Translations under genes and position numbers: made by a program
Shown: in pieces, positions 26,721 through 33,107 of the stretch
How positions within the stretch are numbered: the first letter of the stretch is position 1
How the letters are laid out: each line of letters begins with the position of its first letter
The notes under the pieces: generated by a model
The model's database searches: none
Told to the model about the DNA's origin: nothing
Seen by the model: the letters and a program-made list of their open reading frames with translations, nothing else
Origin: Thermaceae bacterium
GTDB taxonomy: Bacteria; Deinococcota; Deinococci; Deinococcales; Thermaceae
Reading direction: 5' to 3'
Assembly (NCBI GenBank): GCA_015478585.1
Contig: JADMIM010000035.1
Location: 1-33,821 of the forward strand
DNA: 33,821 nucleotides

Positions 26721-26936
26721 TCATGAGGCTCGAGAAGCCTGATCTTCGCTAGGGATGACAGGCTCGGTGGCAACCCAGTCGGCCATCCGGCGCATCATTT
26801 GGGCCACCTGGTTGCGCCAGCTATAAGAATCAGTCTGGGCGGCCTTGATGGCCCTAGCCTGACTAGCTTGGCTGCGATATTCCTGGACTTTTTGCTCGGC
26901 CATTTTGGTTTGTTGGTAATAGCTGTAATGATTCAT
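26721..26936 (-). CDS. small hypothetical protein, Gln/Tyr-rich
   Basis: A 71-residue protein: MNHYSYYQQTKMAEQKVQEY at the N-terminus, a basic helical middle and an acidic end. No family recognised. The start at 26936 is chosen over one 12 codons upstream because GGGAGG lies 5-10 bases before it. An open frame without a start codon, upstream on the same strand, ends in a TGA that overlaps this ATG. Confidence 0.6.
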   Translation of the reverse strand: MNHYSYYQQTKMAEQKVQEYRSQASQARAIKAAQTDSYSWRNQVAQMMRRMADWVATEPVIPSEDQASRAS

Positions 26937-27105
26937 AGACCCTCCCAGGGCTTGGGAAAGGGCTCTGTGCACACAACTCGAGGTAAGGTGGCCTCGTGCG
27001 CAGCCTGTTGCGGGGTCGCCGCTTCAGGAAGGGTGCTGAAAAAAACAGAGCCGAACTGGTCGCCAATCTTCCGAGCCAGGATCCTCTGAGCTAAGCTGTG
27101 GGGGG

Positions 27106-27204
27106 TTAGCCGTCAGAGGGGGCGATGGGAACGGTTTCAAAACCGCAGCTGCAAATCGCCACTTTTAGGCCAAGGGCACGAACTCGAGTTTCGGTAAACA
27201 TCAT
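27106..27204 (-). CDS. 32-residue peptide with CxC motif
   Basis: The peptide begins MMFTETRVRALGLKVAICSC (residues 1-20) and ends GFETVPIAPSDG. The evidence for expression is unusually good for its size: AGGAGGTGAG 7-14 bases before the first ATG and a TTGTAT-16-TATACA promoter at 27230-27257. The CxC could bind a metal or be modified. No family is known to me. After its stop another minus-strand frame stays open up to the next gene, so it may instead be a frameshifted longer gene. Confidence 0.55.
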   Translation of the reverse strand: MMFTETRVRALGLKVAICSCGFETVPIAPSDG

Positions 27205-27229
27205 TCCTCTCACCTCCTCTAAAGCTAAG

Positions 27230-27257
27230 TGTATAACAGACTGTATAGTGAATACAA
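27230..27257 (-). promoter_or_regulatory. promoter of the CxC peptide gene
   Basis: On the minus strand TTGTAT (27257-27252), 16 bases, TATACA (27235-27230). A repeated TATACA/TATACAC stretch lies inside the spacer. Confidence 0.55.
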
Positions 27258-27423
27258 CCCCCTAGGAGTTGCTTGAACCAAAGCTAAAAAATCTATCCCT
27301 CTCGAGGCTTTACCCCAAGCTGGGATGAATATGCCTCGCTTGGGCGGGGCTTTCGTTGGCCCAAACCGCTTTCAAAGAGAAAATGGCTCGGAGACCGACA
27401 AGCACTCAAACCCCAACAAGAGC

Positions 27424-27452
27424 AATCCCTCGGCTTGGATAACCGAGGGATT
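27424..27452. terminator. hairpin downstream of tRNA-Lys
   Basis: AATCCCTCGG (27424-27433) with CCGAGGGATT (27443-27452), a perfect 10-bp stem. It lies 13 bases past the tRNA 3' end on the minus strand; the better T-run (ATTTTG) is on the plus side. Apart from this, the 27258-27465 stretch contains only a weaker CCCCAAGC/GCTTGGGCGGGG pairing. Confidence 0.6.
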
Positions 27453-27465
27453 TTGTCGTTCTGGA

Positions 27466-27541
27466 TGGTGGGCCGCATAGGACTTGAACCTATGACCAAC
27501 CGATTAAAAGTCGGTTGCTCTACCAACTGAGCTAGCGGCCC
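27466..27541 (-). tRNA. tRNA-Lys (anticodon UUU)
   Basis: A complete cloverleaf on the minus strand: acceptor GGGCCGC (from 27541) pairs with GCGGCCC, D-arm GCTCAGTTGGTAGAGC, anticodon arm ACCGA-CTTTTAA-TCGGT with anticodon TTT, T-arm ATAGGTTCAAGTCCTAT, discriminator A and an encoded CCA at 27468-27466. The length is 76 nt. Confidence 0.97.
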
Positions 27542-27575
27542 CTGTGCTGTGCCACAAGTGCAGACAGCAAGCGCG

Positions 27576-27604
27576 ATTATAGGCAAATCCATTCAGCCTG
27601 TCTA
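27576..27604 (-). promoter_or_regulatory. promoter of tRNA-Lys
   Basis: Minus strand TAGACA (27604-27599), exactly 17 bases, consensus TATAAT (27581-27576). Transcription would begin about 28 bases before the tRNA. The -35 box touches a copy of the dispersed TAGAGCGGTTTTCA repeat. Confidence 0.8.
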
Positions 27605-27616
27605 GAGCGGTTTTCA
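27603..27616 (+). repeat. dispersed GCGGTTTT element, copy 3 (half)
   Basis: TAGAGCGGTTTTCA followed by TAAATAAGC, most like copy 2 (CGAATAAAC). No matching AAAACCGC end is visible downstream, so it is a half element. Confidence 0.5.
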
Positions 27617-27661
27617 TAAATAAGCGTCCATTATCCTCGAGGTTTTTGTGTTAATGGGTGT

Positions 27662-27742
27662 CATCTCCAAACAATCCTTGCCCTGATAAAGCCCCTCACT
27701 GCCGCCGAGCGGGCCGAGCTGGAGGGACGGCTCGAGCCTTAG
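27662..27742 (+). pseudogene. remnant of an addiction-module-type helix?
   Basis: Without a start codon, one frame reads HLQTILALIKPLTAAERAEL then EGRLEP and a stop. The LxxLTxxERAELxxRL pattern is like the N-terminus of small addiction-module component proteins. The rest of the 27617-27842 stretch holds no gene. Weak call. Confidence 0.25.
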
Positions 27743-27842
27743 TTGAAATAGGGCCAGCAGCACCTTTCATGGCCTCGGTTTCTAAAACCGGGGGTTGTTT
27801 TAAGTTGGTGCGCCTCAAGTTACGGCAAAGCTAAGGCCGCCC

Positions 27843-28160
27843 CTAGTTTAAGGGCGCGGCCCAAAGTGAAACCTGGGTAAGCCTAGGCCGGCGTAGCTTG
27901 GAGGTCATGTGTGTTACGCCCAGAGTGCTTAGTCTGAGCGCTACGAGACTTTGGCAGTACCTCATCACCTCCGGCTGGAAGAACAGGCAACCCTTGTGCT
28001 GGAAGAAGCCTAAGGCCTTGCGGGGGTACTTTAGGGCCTGCTCGACCATGAGGTGCTGATCACCGCCTCGAGCGTAGGTAGTGACTTTTTCACCCTGGAG
28101 ATAGAACGAAACGGGGGTAGATTTCTCGAGGGTCTGGATGAGCTGCTCATTGGGGTTCAT
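27843..28160 (-). CDS. hypothetical protein
   Basis: A 105-residue protein of unknown family: acidic start (MNPNEQLIQTLEKSTPVSFY), basic and aromatic middle (YPRKALGFFQHKGCLFFQPE), basic end. AAAGGA lies about 8 bases before the ATG at 28160. No signal peptide or membrane helix. It is divergent from the antitoxin gene at 28441 across a 280-base region that, apart from that gene's promoter, shows no clear feature. Confidence 0.55.
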   Translation of the reverse strand: MNPNEQLIQTLEKSTPVSFYLQGEKVTTYARGGDQHLMVEQALKYPRKALGFFQHKGCLFFQPEVMRYCQSLVALRLSTLGVTHMTSKLRRPRLTQVSLWAAPLN

Positions 28161-28405
28161 AGGTTGTTCCTTTGGCCGGTGAGCCCCAAGCGTGTACCAG
28201 ACGCAAGGGGCCTTCCGGGTGTGGGCTCGAGTTCCCTTTCCTGCTGCTCCTCGAGCCTGAAATCAGTGTAGAGAGTGTGCCGAAAAGTGAATGCAGAACG
28301 CTGTAGGCGATATCTCTACCTACCAACTAATTCGGGTTATAGCCCAAAGTGGCTTACAAAAGTATGTCCTCTTCAAACCTCTATGCTTCACCATAAGTCA
28401 AGTAT

Positions 28406-28434
28406 TTGAACCAAGAACCTATGAACAGTAAAGT
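28406..28434 (+). promoter_or_regulatory. leaderless promoter of the antitoxin gene
   Basis: TTGAAC (28406-28411), exactly 17 bases, TAAAGT (28429-28434), then 6 bases to the GTG at 28441; transcription should begin at the start codon itself. Confidence 0.7.
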
Positions 28435-28440
28435 ATAGCT

Positions 28441-28833
28441 GTGAGCCGCTATAGCCTCGAGGTAAAAGTCAAGCTGAGAGATTATCTATCCAGCCATAAT
28501 CTGAGTGCCTACAAACTCGCTAAAGCGGTGGAGGGAGTCGGGGCAGACTCGATTTATGCCTACAGCGCTGGGCGCAAGAAGCCGAGCCTGGAGGCCCTCG
28601 GGCAGATCGCGGCGGCGCTCTCGAGTCTGACCGGGCAAAAGGTCGAGCCGGGGGAGTTGCTCGAGTTCGTGTCTACCCCGGTAATGGACGAAGAGACACG
28701 GGCCTGGATGGATGCCGGGCTTGCCCCTGCCCTCGAGCCCTATGACTGGGGGAACACCAACCCTAACAGGATAGGAAAGCCTGTGAAATACGTTCCCGGC
28801 GTGGGGCTGGTGGTCGAAGGGGCTAAGCGGTGA
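28441..28833 (+). CDS. HTH-type antitoxin with toxin-binding tail
   Basis: A 130-residue protein. Residues about 8-75 are an XRE-type helix-turn-helix (LRDYLSSHNLSAYKLAKAVE, then SIYAYSAGRKKPSLEALGQI). The C-terminal 45 residues (WMDAGLAPALEPYDWGNTNP, GKPVKYVPGVGLVVEG) have the extended, aromatic look of an antitoxin tail that wraps its toxin. The GTG start is leaderless. It overlaps the MazF/PemK-like gene by 4 bases (GTGA). An XRE antitoxin with a PemK/MazF toxin is less usual than the AbrB-fold MazE. It probably represses its own promoter. Confidence 0.78.
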   Translation: MSRYSLEVKVKLRDYLSSHNLSAYKLAKAVEGVGADSIYAYSAGRKKPSLEALGQIAAALSSLTGQKVEPGELLEFVSTPVMDEETRAWMDAGLAPALEPYDWGNTNPNRIGKPVKYVPGVGLVVEGAKR

Positions 28834-29174
28834 ATCCGCTCGGGAACCGGGCGGTGGTAACGGTAAAGCTCCCTGTCCATAACCTTCAGGGTCATGAGCA
28901 AGAAGGTTATCGGCCTGCGGTGATCGTGGGCGTTCCAGATGCACTCGGAACCCCCCGCTACCCGATGGTTCTGATCGTTCCTCTCTCGACTCAGATTAGG
29001 CCGTGGGTTAAGCAGACTCCCAAGCTCTACCCAGTGCTCAAGACAGGCATGGGTGGCTTGACAGCGGACTCCGTGGCGCTGCTCGATAACTTGCGGGCGA
29101 TTGATGCCAACCAGAAGCTTGAGCAGTCTCACCAAAGCGCAGTACAGGCCGATCCAGGAGGGTCTGGAAGGTGA
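28830..29174 (+). CDS. MazF/PemK-family toxin, C-terminus frameshifted
   Basis: An mRNA-cleaving toxin-like protein; the frame as read has 114 residues. The N-terminal core fits the family: GNRAVVTVKLP, GHEQEGYRPAVIVGV, YPMVLIVPLSTQIRP, then LTADSVALLDNLRAIDANQK. After that the frame reads a low-quality tail (LEQSHQSAVQADPGGSGR), while the +1 frame from 29119 gives LSSLTKAQYRPIQEGLEGDL and stops at 29187; this is the expected C-terminal helix. One base too many near 29115-29119 would explain it. The toxin is therefore probably damaged, unless ribosomes shift frame here. Translation is coupled to the antitoxin. Confidence 0.75.
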   Translation: MNPLGNRAVVTVKLPVHNLQGHEQEGYRPAVIVGVPDALGTPRYPMVLIVPLSTQIRPWVKQTPKLYPVLKTGMGGLTADSVALLDNLRAIDANQKLEQSHQSAVQADPGGSGR

Positions 29175-29510
29175 CCTCGGTTCCTGAAAAGCGCAACTCA
29201 AAAGGCTTTGGAACTGTCACTCAACTCCCCAACGGGCGCGGTGATATTGTTTCTGGGTGACGGACGGTACTGACGAAAAGAAGCGAGTCTCCGCCTTCGG
29301 CGCGACCCAGAAGGAAGCTATCAGCAAGGGCCGTAAACTCGAGGAGCAGTACGCCAAGGGCCTGGTCGCCAAGAAGGATAGTCGCACCTTGGGGGCCTTT
29401 GCTCAGGAATGGTACGAGCGCAAGGAGCGGGCTGGGAAGGCCGACAACACCCTCCGCCGCTACCGCTTCGAGCTGAGGCATAGGGACGTTTTTGGGGATT
29501 TTTCGAGCCT
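29171..29510 (+). pseudogene. N-terminal fragment of a tyrosine integrase, frameshifted and truncated
   Basis: The first frame (29171-29260) reads VTSVPEKRNSKGFGTVTQLP NGRGDIVSG and stops. The frame from 29257 continues VTDGTDEKKRVSAFGATQKE, then TLGAFAQEWYERKERAGKAD and NTLRRYRFELRHRDVFGDF. Together they are the Arm-binding domain and the start of the core-binding domain of a phage integrase. The catalytic domain is absent: the homology stops just before a hairpin and the tRNA-Val fragment. It is the relic of an older integration at the same tRNA. Confidence 0.75.
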
Positions 29511-29518
29511 AATAAGCC

Positions 29519-29546
29519 AAACCCCCGACCAACCGATCGGGGGTTT
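29519..29546. terminator. hairpin next to tRNA-Val fragment
   Basis: AAACCCCCGA (29519-29528) with TCGGGGGTTT (29537-29546), a perfect 10-bp stem with an 8-base loop. It probably terminates the original minus-strand tRNA-Val gene. Confidence 0.65.
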
Positions 29547-29572
29547 AGTATGTCTAGAACCTACCTTGCTCT

Positions 29573-29620
29573 TGGTGGGCGCTGACGGGCTCGAACCGCC
29601 GACCCCATCCTTGTAAGGAC
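29573..29620 (-). other. tRNA-Val 3'-half, attachment site
   Basis: On the minus strand CTTACAAGG, GGGGTC, the T-arm GGCGGTTCGAGCCCGTC, acceptor AGCGCCC, discriminator A and CCA (29575-29573) match the 3' half of tRNA-Val(UAC). The sequence above 29620 does not continue as a tRNA 5' half. This is the classic duplicate left when an element integrates into a tRNA gene. The intact gene should lie at the other end of the element, outside the window. Confidence 0.8.
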
Positions 29621-29673
29621 AGCTATATACCCCTAATCTACCCATCGTTTAGCCTTATTTCAGCACCTACAAA

Positions 29674-30873
29674 CTATTCGTCTGATTCTGCCAAGCGACT
29701 AGAAGTATTCTGAAAACCGGGTCGAGACTCCTGCTTGGTGAAACTGGGTGAAACCAGGGAACGGCCCTCGACGGCATTCACAAGGTCTTGCCTGTTCAGC
29801 TTGTGGTAGAACTTCACCGCCGTGACCACACTGCGCTGGCCGTGGAAGTTGGCGACCAGTTTGGGGTTGCCGGTGGCCCGAATCAGTTCGGTCTCGCTAG
29901 TTACCCGAAGGTCATGCAGACGATAAATCGTTTCGCCCTCGGAGTCTACCAGCTTGGCCCGGCGCTGAACCGTGTCAAACAGGCGGTTGTAGTTGCGGGG
30001 TTGAATGCGCTCTCCGTTGGCTCCGGGAAATACCCAATCGTGCGGCCCCGCCCAGCCCTCGGCCTCCATGTAACGAAGGTGCTCGAGCAGCACCCCTCTG
30101 GCCTCGAGGTTGAGCGGAACGTCCCGCACACTACCAGAGGTTTTGGTTGGGCCAACTTTGGCCTGGTCGCTGGGCTTGGGCACGATGGCCCGGCAGATGT
30201 GCGCCCAGCCGCCCTCGAGGTCTAAATCACCCCAACGCAGCCCCAGTGCCTCCCCTCGGCGCAGGCCCAGGGCCAGGGTGATGTAAATCAGGGCGTACAA
30301 CCGGTGGCTGTAGGCCGCCTCCAGGAGTCGCCGGACGTGCTCGGGGGTCATGGCCTGGCCGGGCTCACCCTCAACCAGCTTGGGCAGCTCGGATAGCGCC
30401 ACCGGGTTGTGGCGCAACAGGTCGGGCCATCTCCGCAAAGCTCGTTTGTAGGCCGAGCCGAGCAGTTGTCGCATCTTCACCAACGTGCCCTTGGCGTGAG
30501 GCAAGGTGCGGTAAAACGCCTCGAGGTGGTCTGCGGTGAGTTTATCCAGGCGGATATGCCCGATGCCGCGCTCGATATGCACCAGGTGGCCCTGCATCCG
30601 AGCCAAGGTGTTTTCATCCAGGTCGCTGCGGGTCTCGAGGTAAGCCGCGCACCACTCGCCTACGGTGGGCAGTTCGTCACCCGGTGGCCCCATGGTGAGC
30701 ACCAGCCGCGAAAGCAGTTGTTCGGCCTGCTTACGGTTGACGGCGGTATCTGGCCCTGGTGACATAGCACTTTTGACCAGGCGCTTACCGTCGCGGTAGC
30801 CCAGCGTAACCCGCACCAGAAACGAGCTACGCTCGGGTACGTAGCGGATAGAGCCTAGGGAGCGACGAGGCAT
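29674..30873 (-). CDS. int: tyrosine recombinase (phage integrase)
   Basis: A 399-residue site-specific recombinase. N-terminal Arm-type domain (GSIRYVPERSSFLVRVTLGY); core-binding domain about 70-170 (PTVGEWCAAYLETRSDLDEN); catalytic domain with ALGLRRGEALGLRW (first Arg), GPTKTSGSVRDVPL (Lys), YRLHDLRVTSETEL (HxLR box) and FHGQRSVVTAVKFYHKL with the nucleophile Tyr in FYH; the usual GH before this motif reads FH-G, a variation. It lies 54 bases from the tRNA-Val att fragment and starts 2 bases after the stop of the secreted-protein gene, so it is the last gene of the lysogeny operon. Confidence 0.95.
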   Translation of the reverse strand: MPRRSLGSIRYVPERSSFLVRVTLGYRDGKRLVKSAMSPGPDTAVNRKQAEQLLSRLVLTMGPPGDELPTVGEWCAAYLETRSDLDENTLARMQGHLVHIERGIGHIRLDKLTADHLEAFYRTLPHAKGTLVKMRQLLGSAYKRALRRWPDLLRHNPVALSELPKLVEGEPGQAMTPEHVRRLLEAAYSHRLYALIYITLALGLRRGEALGLRWGDLDLEGGWAHICRAIVPKPSDQAKVGPTKTSGSVRDVPLNLEARGVLLEHLRYMEAEGWAGPHDWVFPGANGERIQPRNYNRLFDTVQRRAKLVDSEGETIYRLHDLRVTSETELIRATGNPKLVANFHGQRSVVTAVKFYHKLNRQDLVNAVEGRSLVSPSFTKQESRPGFQNTSSRLAESDE

Positions 30874-30875
30874 AG

Positions 30876-31226
30876 CTACCTTATTCGCTCAAAAATGGCT
30901 TGGGCCGGAATGTCGCCAGTAGGTAGTGTTTGTATCGCAAAAGGGCGAAAATACACCATGTGCCAACCTTGAGCGCCTAGACAATTCATAAAATCTACCC
31001 AAAACCAAATTTCGGGTTGGTTGTACACGGTCTTAAAACCAGGCAGTTTATCGCATTTAAGTTGTTGAGCCATTCGCATCGCAGAAACTTCGCTCAAACT
31101 TTGCCCCGATGCTGTCCATTCCCAACCCGTCACACCGCTCACAAGTTGGGCATATTCATAAACTGCTTTCGGCGCGGTCTGCGCCATTGAAACCCCAAGC
31201 ATGACAATCAAAGCAAATTTTTTCAT
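30876..31226 (-). CDS. small secreted protein in lysogeny module
   Basis: A 116-residue exported protein: signal peptide MKKFALIVMLGVSMAQTAPK (cleavage after Ala-Gln region), then an aromatic-rich domain (YNQPEIWFWVDFMNCLGAQG, WHMVYFRPF) with two Cys residues that could form a disulfide. The start at 31226 has AGAGGC about 5-10 bases upstream. It is AT-richer than the host genes and has no CTCGAG. It lies between the repressor and the integrase, a usual place for superinfection-exclusion or host-modifying genes; the function is not known. Confidence 0.7.
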   Translation of the reverse strand: MKKFALIVMLGVSMAQTAPKAVYEYAQLVSGVTGWEWTASGQSLSEVSAMRMAQQLKCDKLPGFKTVYNQPEIWFWVDFMNCLGAQGWHMVYFRPFAIQTLPTGDIPAQAIFERIR

Positions 31227-31246
31227 ATTGCCTCTGTATAAAAAAA

Positions 31247-31669
31247 TCACTTTATTGATTGATCAATCACAATAAACAACACGTTTGTACTGGTCTGCCC
31301 TGTTGGGCGAGCCATTAGCCTGACGATCAACTCCTCTTTTTTCCACACCTGCTCAAGCCAGGTAATTTGTCCAAGGGTGTAAGGCTGTTCGCGCATAAAT
31401 TCATAACCTGCATCTTCAAACCTCGAACGAAGATTTGACAATACTGCACCCACATCGGTGTACTTCCAGTTATAGCAACCAACCTCCTTTTTTGAAAAGC
31501 TGGAAGCAAAAACATATGTATCTTTGTCGCATTGAGCACCAAGGTAACGCTCAACTCCATAGCCAACAGGAATTTTATTATCAAAGTGTAAAACCGTGAC
31601 TGGGAGCTTTTGAGCAATTGCTGCTCCTAAAATCGCAATGGCTACTAGCAACACCGTTTGGTATTTCAT
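31247..31669 (-). CDS. small secreted protein in lysogeny module
   Basis: A 140-residue exported protein with signal peptide MKYQTVLLVAIAILGAAIAQ and a mature domain with two Cys (YLGAQCDKDTYVFASSF, KKEVGCYNWKY) and a C-terminal beta-like stretch (TNVLFIVIDQSI). No family recognised. It begins 42 bases after the repressor stop and is followed 20 bases later by the second secreted-protein gene. Low GC and no CTCGAG set it apart from the host and from the early genes of the element. Confidence 0.72.
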   Translation of the reverse strand: MKYQTVLLVAIAILGAAIAQKLPVTVLHFDNKIPVGYGVERYLGAQCDKDTYVFASSFSKKEVGCYNWKYTDVGAVLSNLRSRFEDAGYEFMREQPYTLGQITWLEQVWKKEELIVRLMARPTGQTSTNVLFIVIDQSIK

Positions 31670-31711
31670 CTTGGGTTCACCTCGAGTCTATAGTAACAAT
31701 CGCTTTTGTCT

Positions 31712-32443
31712 TTACAACTTTTTCAGGTCTCGCGGGCTATACCTCACGTCCACTACAGTTCCCTGTAACTCAAAAGGCTCATCACCCCCTATCACAATCG
31801 GTAAAACTTGACGGTTCCAGCTACGCAAAACTGCATGATTTGAACCGGGGTTCCATAGTTTGATTACTCCTAACCCGTCGCCGTCCCGCCCACGTTCACT
31901 CAACCAAATCACCACTACATCACCCGGTTGAGGCTCGAGGTTTCTGGCGACCAAAACTTTAGCTTTAGGAGGAATGCTGTACGGGATATCCTCAGCCAGC
32001 ATTGATGTTCCATCCACTTCCAGGCAATACAATCCATAACGGCGGTAACGTTTTACCGCATCTCGCTCCCAGCGGATAACTCCGAGCTGAGCGCTGTGAC
32101 TTTTACCGTTCCCCGCCGATACATTCCCCCAAAAAGGAATTTCTTCGGTGTCATCAGGATCATAACTTTTCAAAACATAACTAGGAAGCTGCACCCCTGT
32201 TTCTTTTTCCAAATCTTCCAAATCCCAACCCAGAATGTCGAGGATACGTTGAAATGTGTTCGGCTCTTTTGAAGCCAGGTGCAGCAAAGTAGATTCTGCG
32301 TTGGGCAAAAACTGAGCCGAAGTCCAAGATGAACTTTTGCCTACGCGAGAGGCAAATTGGGTTTGCCTAATACCCAGTTCGTCCAACCGAGCTTTAATTG
32401 CTTGGCCCGCGTCACTCATTACATCCAGTATCGGTGCAGTCAT
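31712..32443 (-). CDS. CI/LexA-type repressor (HTH + S24 peptidase)
   Basis: A 243-residue lysogeny repressor. An N-terminal helix-turn-helix (about 10-60: ARLDELGIRQTQFASRVGKS) is followed by a linker and an S24 autoprotease domain: VSAGNG supplies an Ala-Gly cleavage site, GTSM the catalytic Ser, and GLGVIKLW the catalytic Lys. Such proteins cleave themselves on DNA damage and release the lytic genes. The start at 32443 has AGGAGA 9-14 bases upstream, and this ribosome site lies inside operator O1, so the repressor can limit its own synthesis. It is divergent from the cro-like gene. Confidence 0.92.
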   Translation of the reverse strand: MTAPILDVMSDAGQAIKARLDELGIRQTQFASRVGKSSSWTSAQFLPNAESTLLHLASKEPNTFQRILDILGWDLEDLEKETGVQLPSYVLKSYDPDDTEEIPFWGNVSAGNGKSHSAQLGVIRWERDAVKRYRRYGLYCLEVDGTSMLAEDIPYSIPPKAKVLVARNLEPQPGDVVVIWLSERGRDGDGLGVIKLWNPGSNHAVLRSWNRQVLPIVIGGDEPFELQGTVVDVRYSPRDLKKL

Positions 32444-32529
32444 ACTAGGTCTCCTAGTATAAACATAGCATAAAACTACTAGCAGACCTAGTTGACATAA
32501 CCCAAAACAATTGCTAGACTAACTAGCAA
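32444..32529. promoter_or_regulatory. lysogeny switch with three CTAG-N5-CTAG operators
   Basis: O1: ACTAGGTCTCCTAGT (32444-32458). O2: ACTAGCAGACCTAGT (32478-32492). O3: TTGCTAGACTAACTAGCAA (32511-32529). All three share CTAG-N5-CTAG, with centres at 32451, 32485 and 32520, that is 34 and 35 bp apart. O2 touches the -35 box and O3 covers the -10 box and start codon of the cro-like gene; O1 covers the ribosome site of the repressor. A minus-strand TATGCT or TATACT (32461-32456) could serve the repressor. Confidence 0.85.
32492..32520 (+). promoter_or_regulatory. PR-type early promoter
   Basis: Consensus TTGACA (32492-32497), exactly 17 bases, TAGACT (32515-32520). The ATG of the cro-like gene follows 8 bases later, so the early transcript is leaderless. 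It is overlapped by operators O2 and O3. Confidence 0.88.
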
Positions 32530-32753
32530 TGCGAATCGGTGAAGCTGTACATCGAGCTAGGGTGGCTAAGGGTCTAAGCAGACGCGATTTAGCCGATAAA
32601 ATAGGCGTACATCTCTCTATGATTGAAGGCATTGAGAATAATCGTTGGAATCCTGGGCTTGAAACATTTGCGCGTTTGGTGGCGGAATTGGAGTTGTCAT
32701 CGCAAGATTTACTAGGAGCACTACTAGCAAACCAGCTCGAGGTCTCCACATGA
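32529..32753 (+). CDS. Cro-like XRE regulator
   Basis: A 74-residue single-domain helix-turn-helix protein: RIGEAVHRARVAKGLSRRDL, then ADKIGVHLSMIEGIENNRW NPGLETFARLVAEL is the full XRE fold. It is the first gene of the rightward early operon; its own start codon overlaps operator O3. By analogy with Cro it would bind the same operators and counteract the repressor. Its stop overlaps the next start (ATGA). Confidence 0.85.
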   Translation: MRIGEAVHRARVAKGLSRRDLADKIGVHLSMIEGIENNRWNPGLETFARLVAELELSSQDLLGALLANQLEVST

Positions 32754-32929
32754 ACCTCGAGCGAATCCTGGCGGGGGTGGCGAGCAAACTTGCCACCGCC
32801 AAGCGTTTACCAGAGCCCTCTCCCAAAACCCTCGAGTTGCTCAGTTCAACTTGTCGGCGCTACCAGGTTTCGCCCGCCCAACTTCTCGGAGAAGCGCCTG
32901 CAAAACCCCGTGAGGAGGAACTTCGGTGA
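32750..32929 (+). CDS. 59-residue early protein
   Basis: Starts MNLERILAGVASKLATAKRL and continues TLELLSSTCRRYQVSPAQLL to GEAPAKPREEELR. Family unknown. The ATG overlaps the cro-like stop by 4 bases and GAGGTC lies just upstream. Codon choice is host-like. The last 89 bases run opposite to a minus-strand ORF (32841-33107) that also reads well. Confidence 0.6.
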   Translation: MNLERILAGVASKLATAKRLPEPSPKTLELLSSTCRRYQVSPAQLLGEAPAKPREEELR

Positions 32930-33107
32930 GCAACGAAATCTCGTTGATGGTGTCGGGATTGGTGGCCTCGGCCTTGAGGTTGGCCTCGAGCGTGTCTAGT
33001 GGGATCCCCGAGCGGAGCAATGCGCGGTTGAACAAGATTTGCTCGGCGAGCCGGGACAGCAGCACGGCCAGTTTGGATTTCAGTTCGTACGGGTTCATTT
33101 CTTCCAT
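32841..33107 (-). CDS. antisense ORF within the early region
   Basis: 88 residues: MEEMNPYELKSKLAVLLSRL, then AEQILFNRALLRSGIPLDTL and LREVGRAKPGSADKLN. It reads as a well-formed amphipathic helical protein with host-like codons (many CTG, CTC and GCC), better than the plus-strand frame opposite it. The frame stays open upstream to 33560, with no other clear start. No ribosome site is evident. It is either a real convergent gene or the true coding strand of this stretch. Confidence 0.5.
   Translation of the reverse strand: MEEMNPYELKSKLAVLLSRLAEQILFNRALLRSGIPLDTLEANLKAEATNPDTINEISLLTEVPPHGVLQALLREVGRAKPGSADKLN

Noticed and set aside
27293-27592. 99-codon minus-strand frame reading GPLAQLVEQPTFNRLVIGSS
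   Set aside because: This is the translation of the tRNA-Lys gene, a well-known false ORF.
29460-29645. 61-codon minus-strand frame across the tRNA-Val fragment
   Set aside because: It reads through the hairpin and half-tRNA; no ribosome site or protein features.
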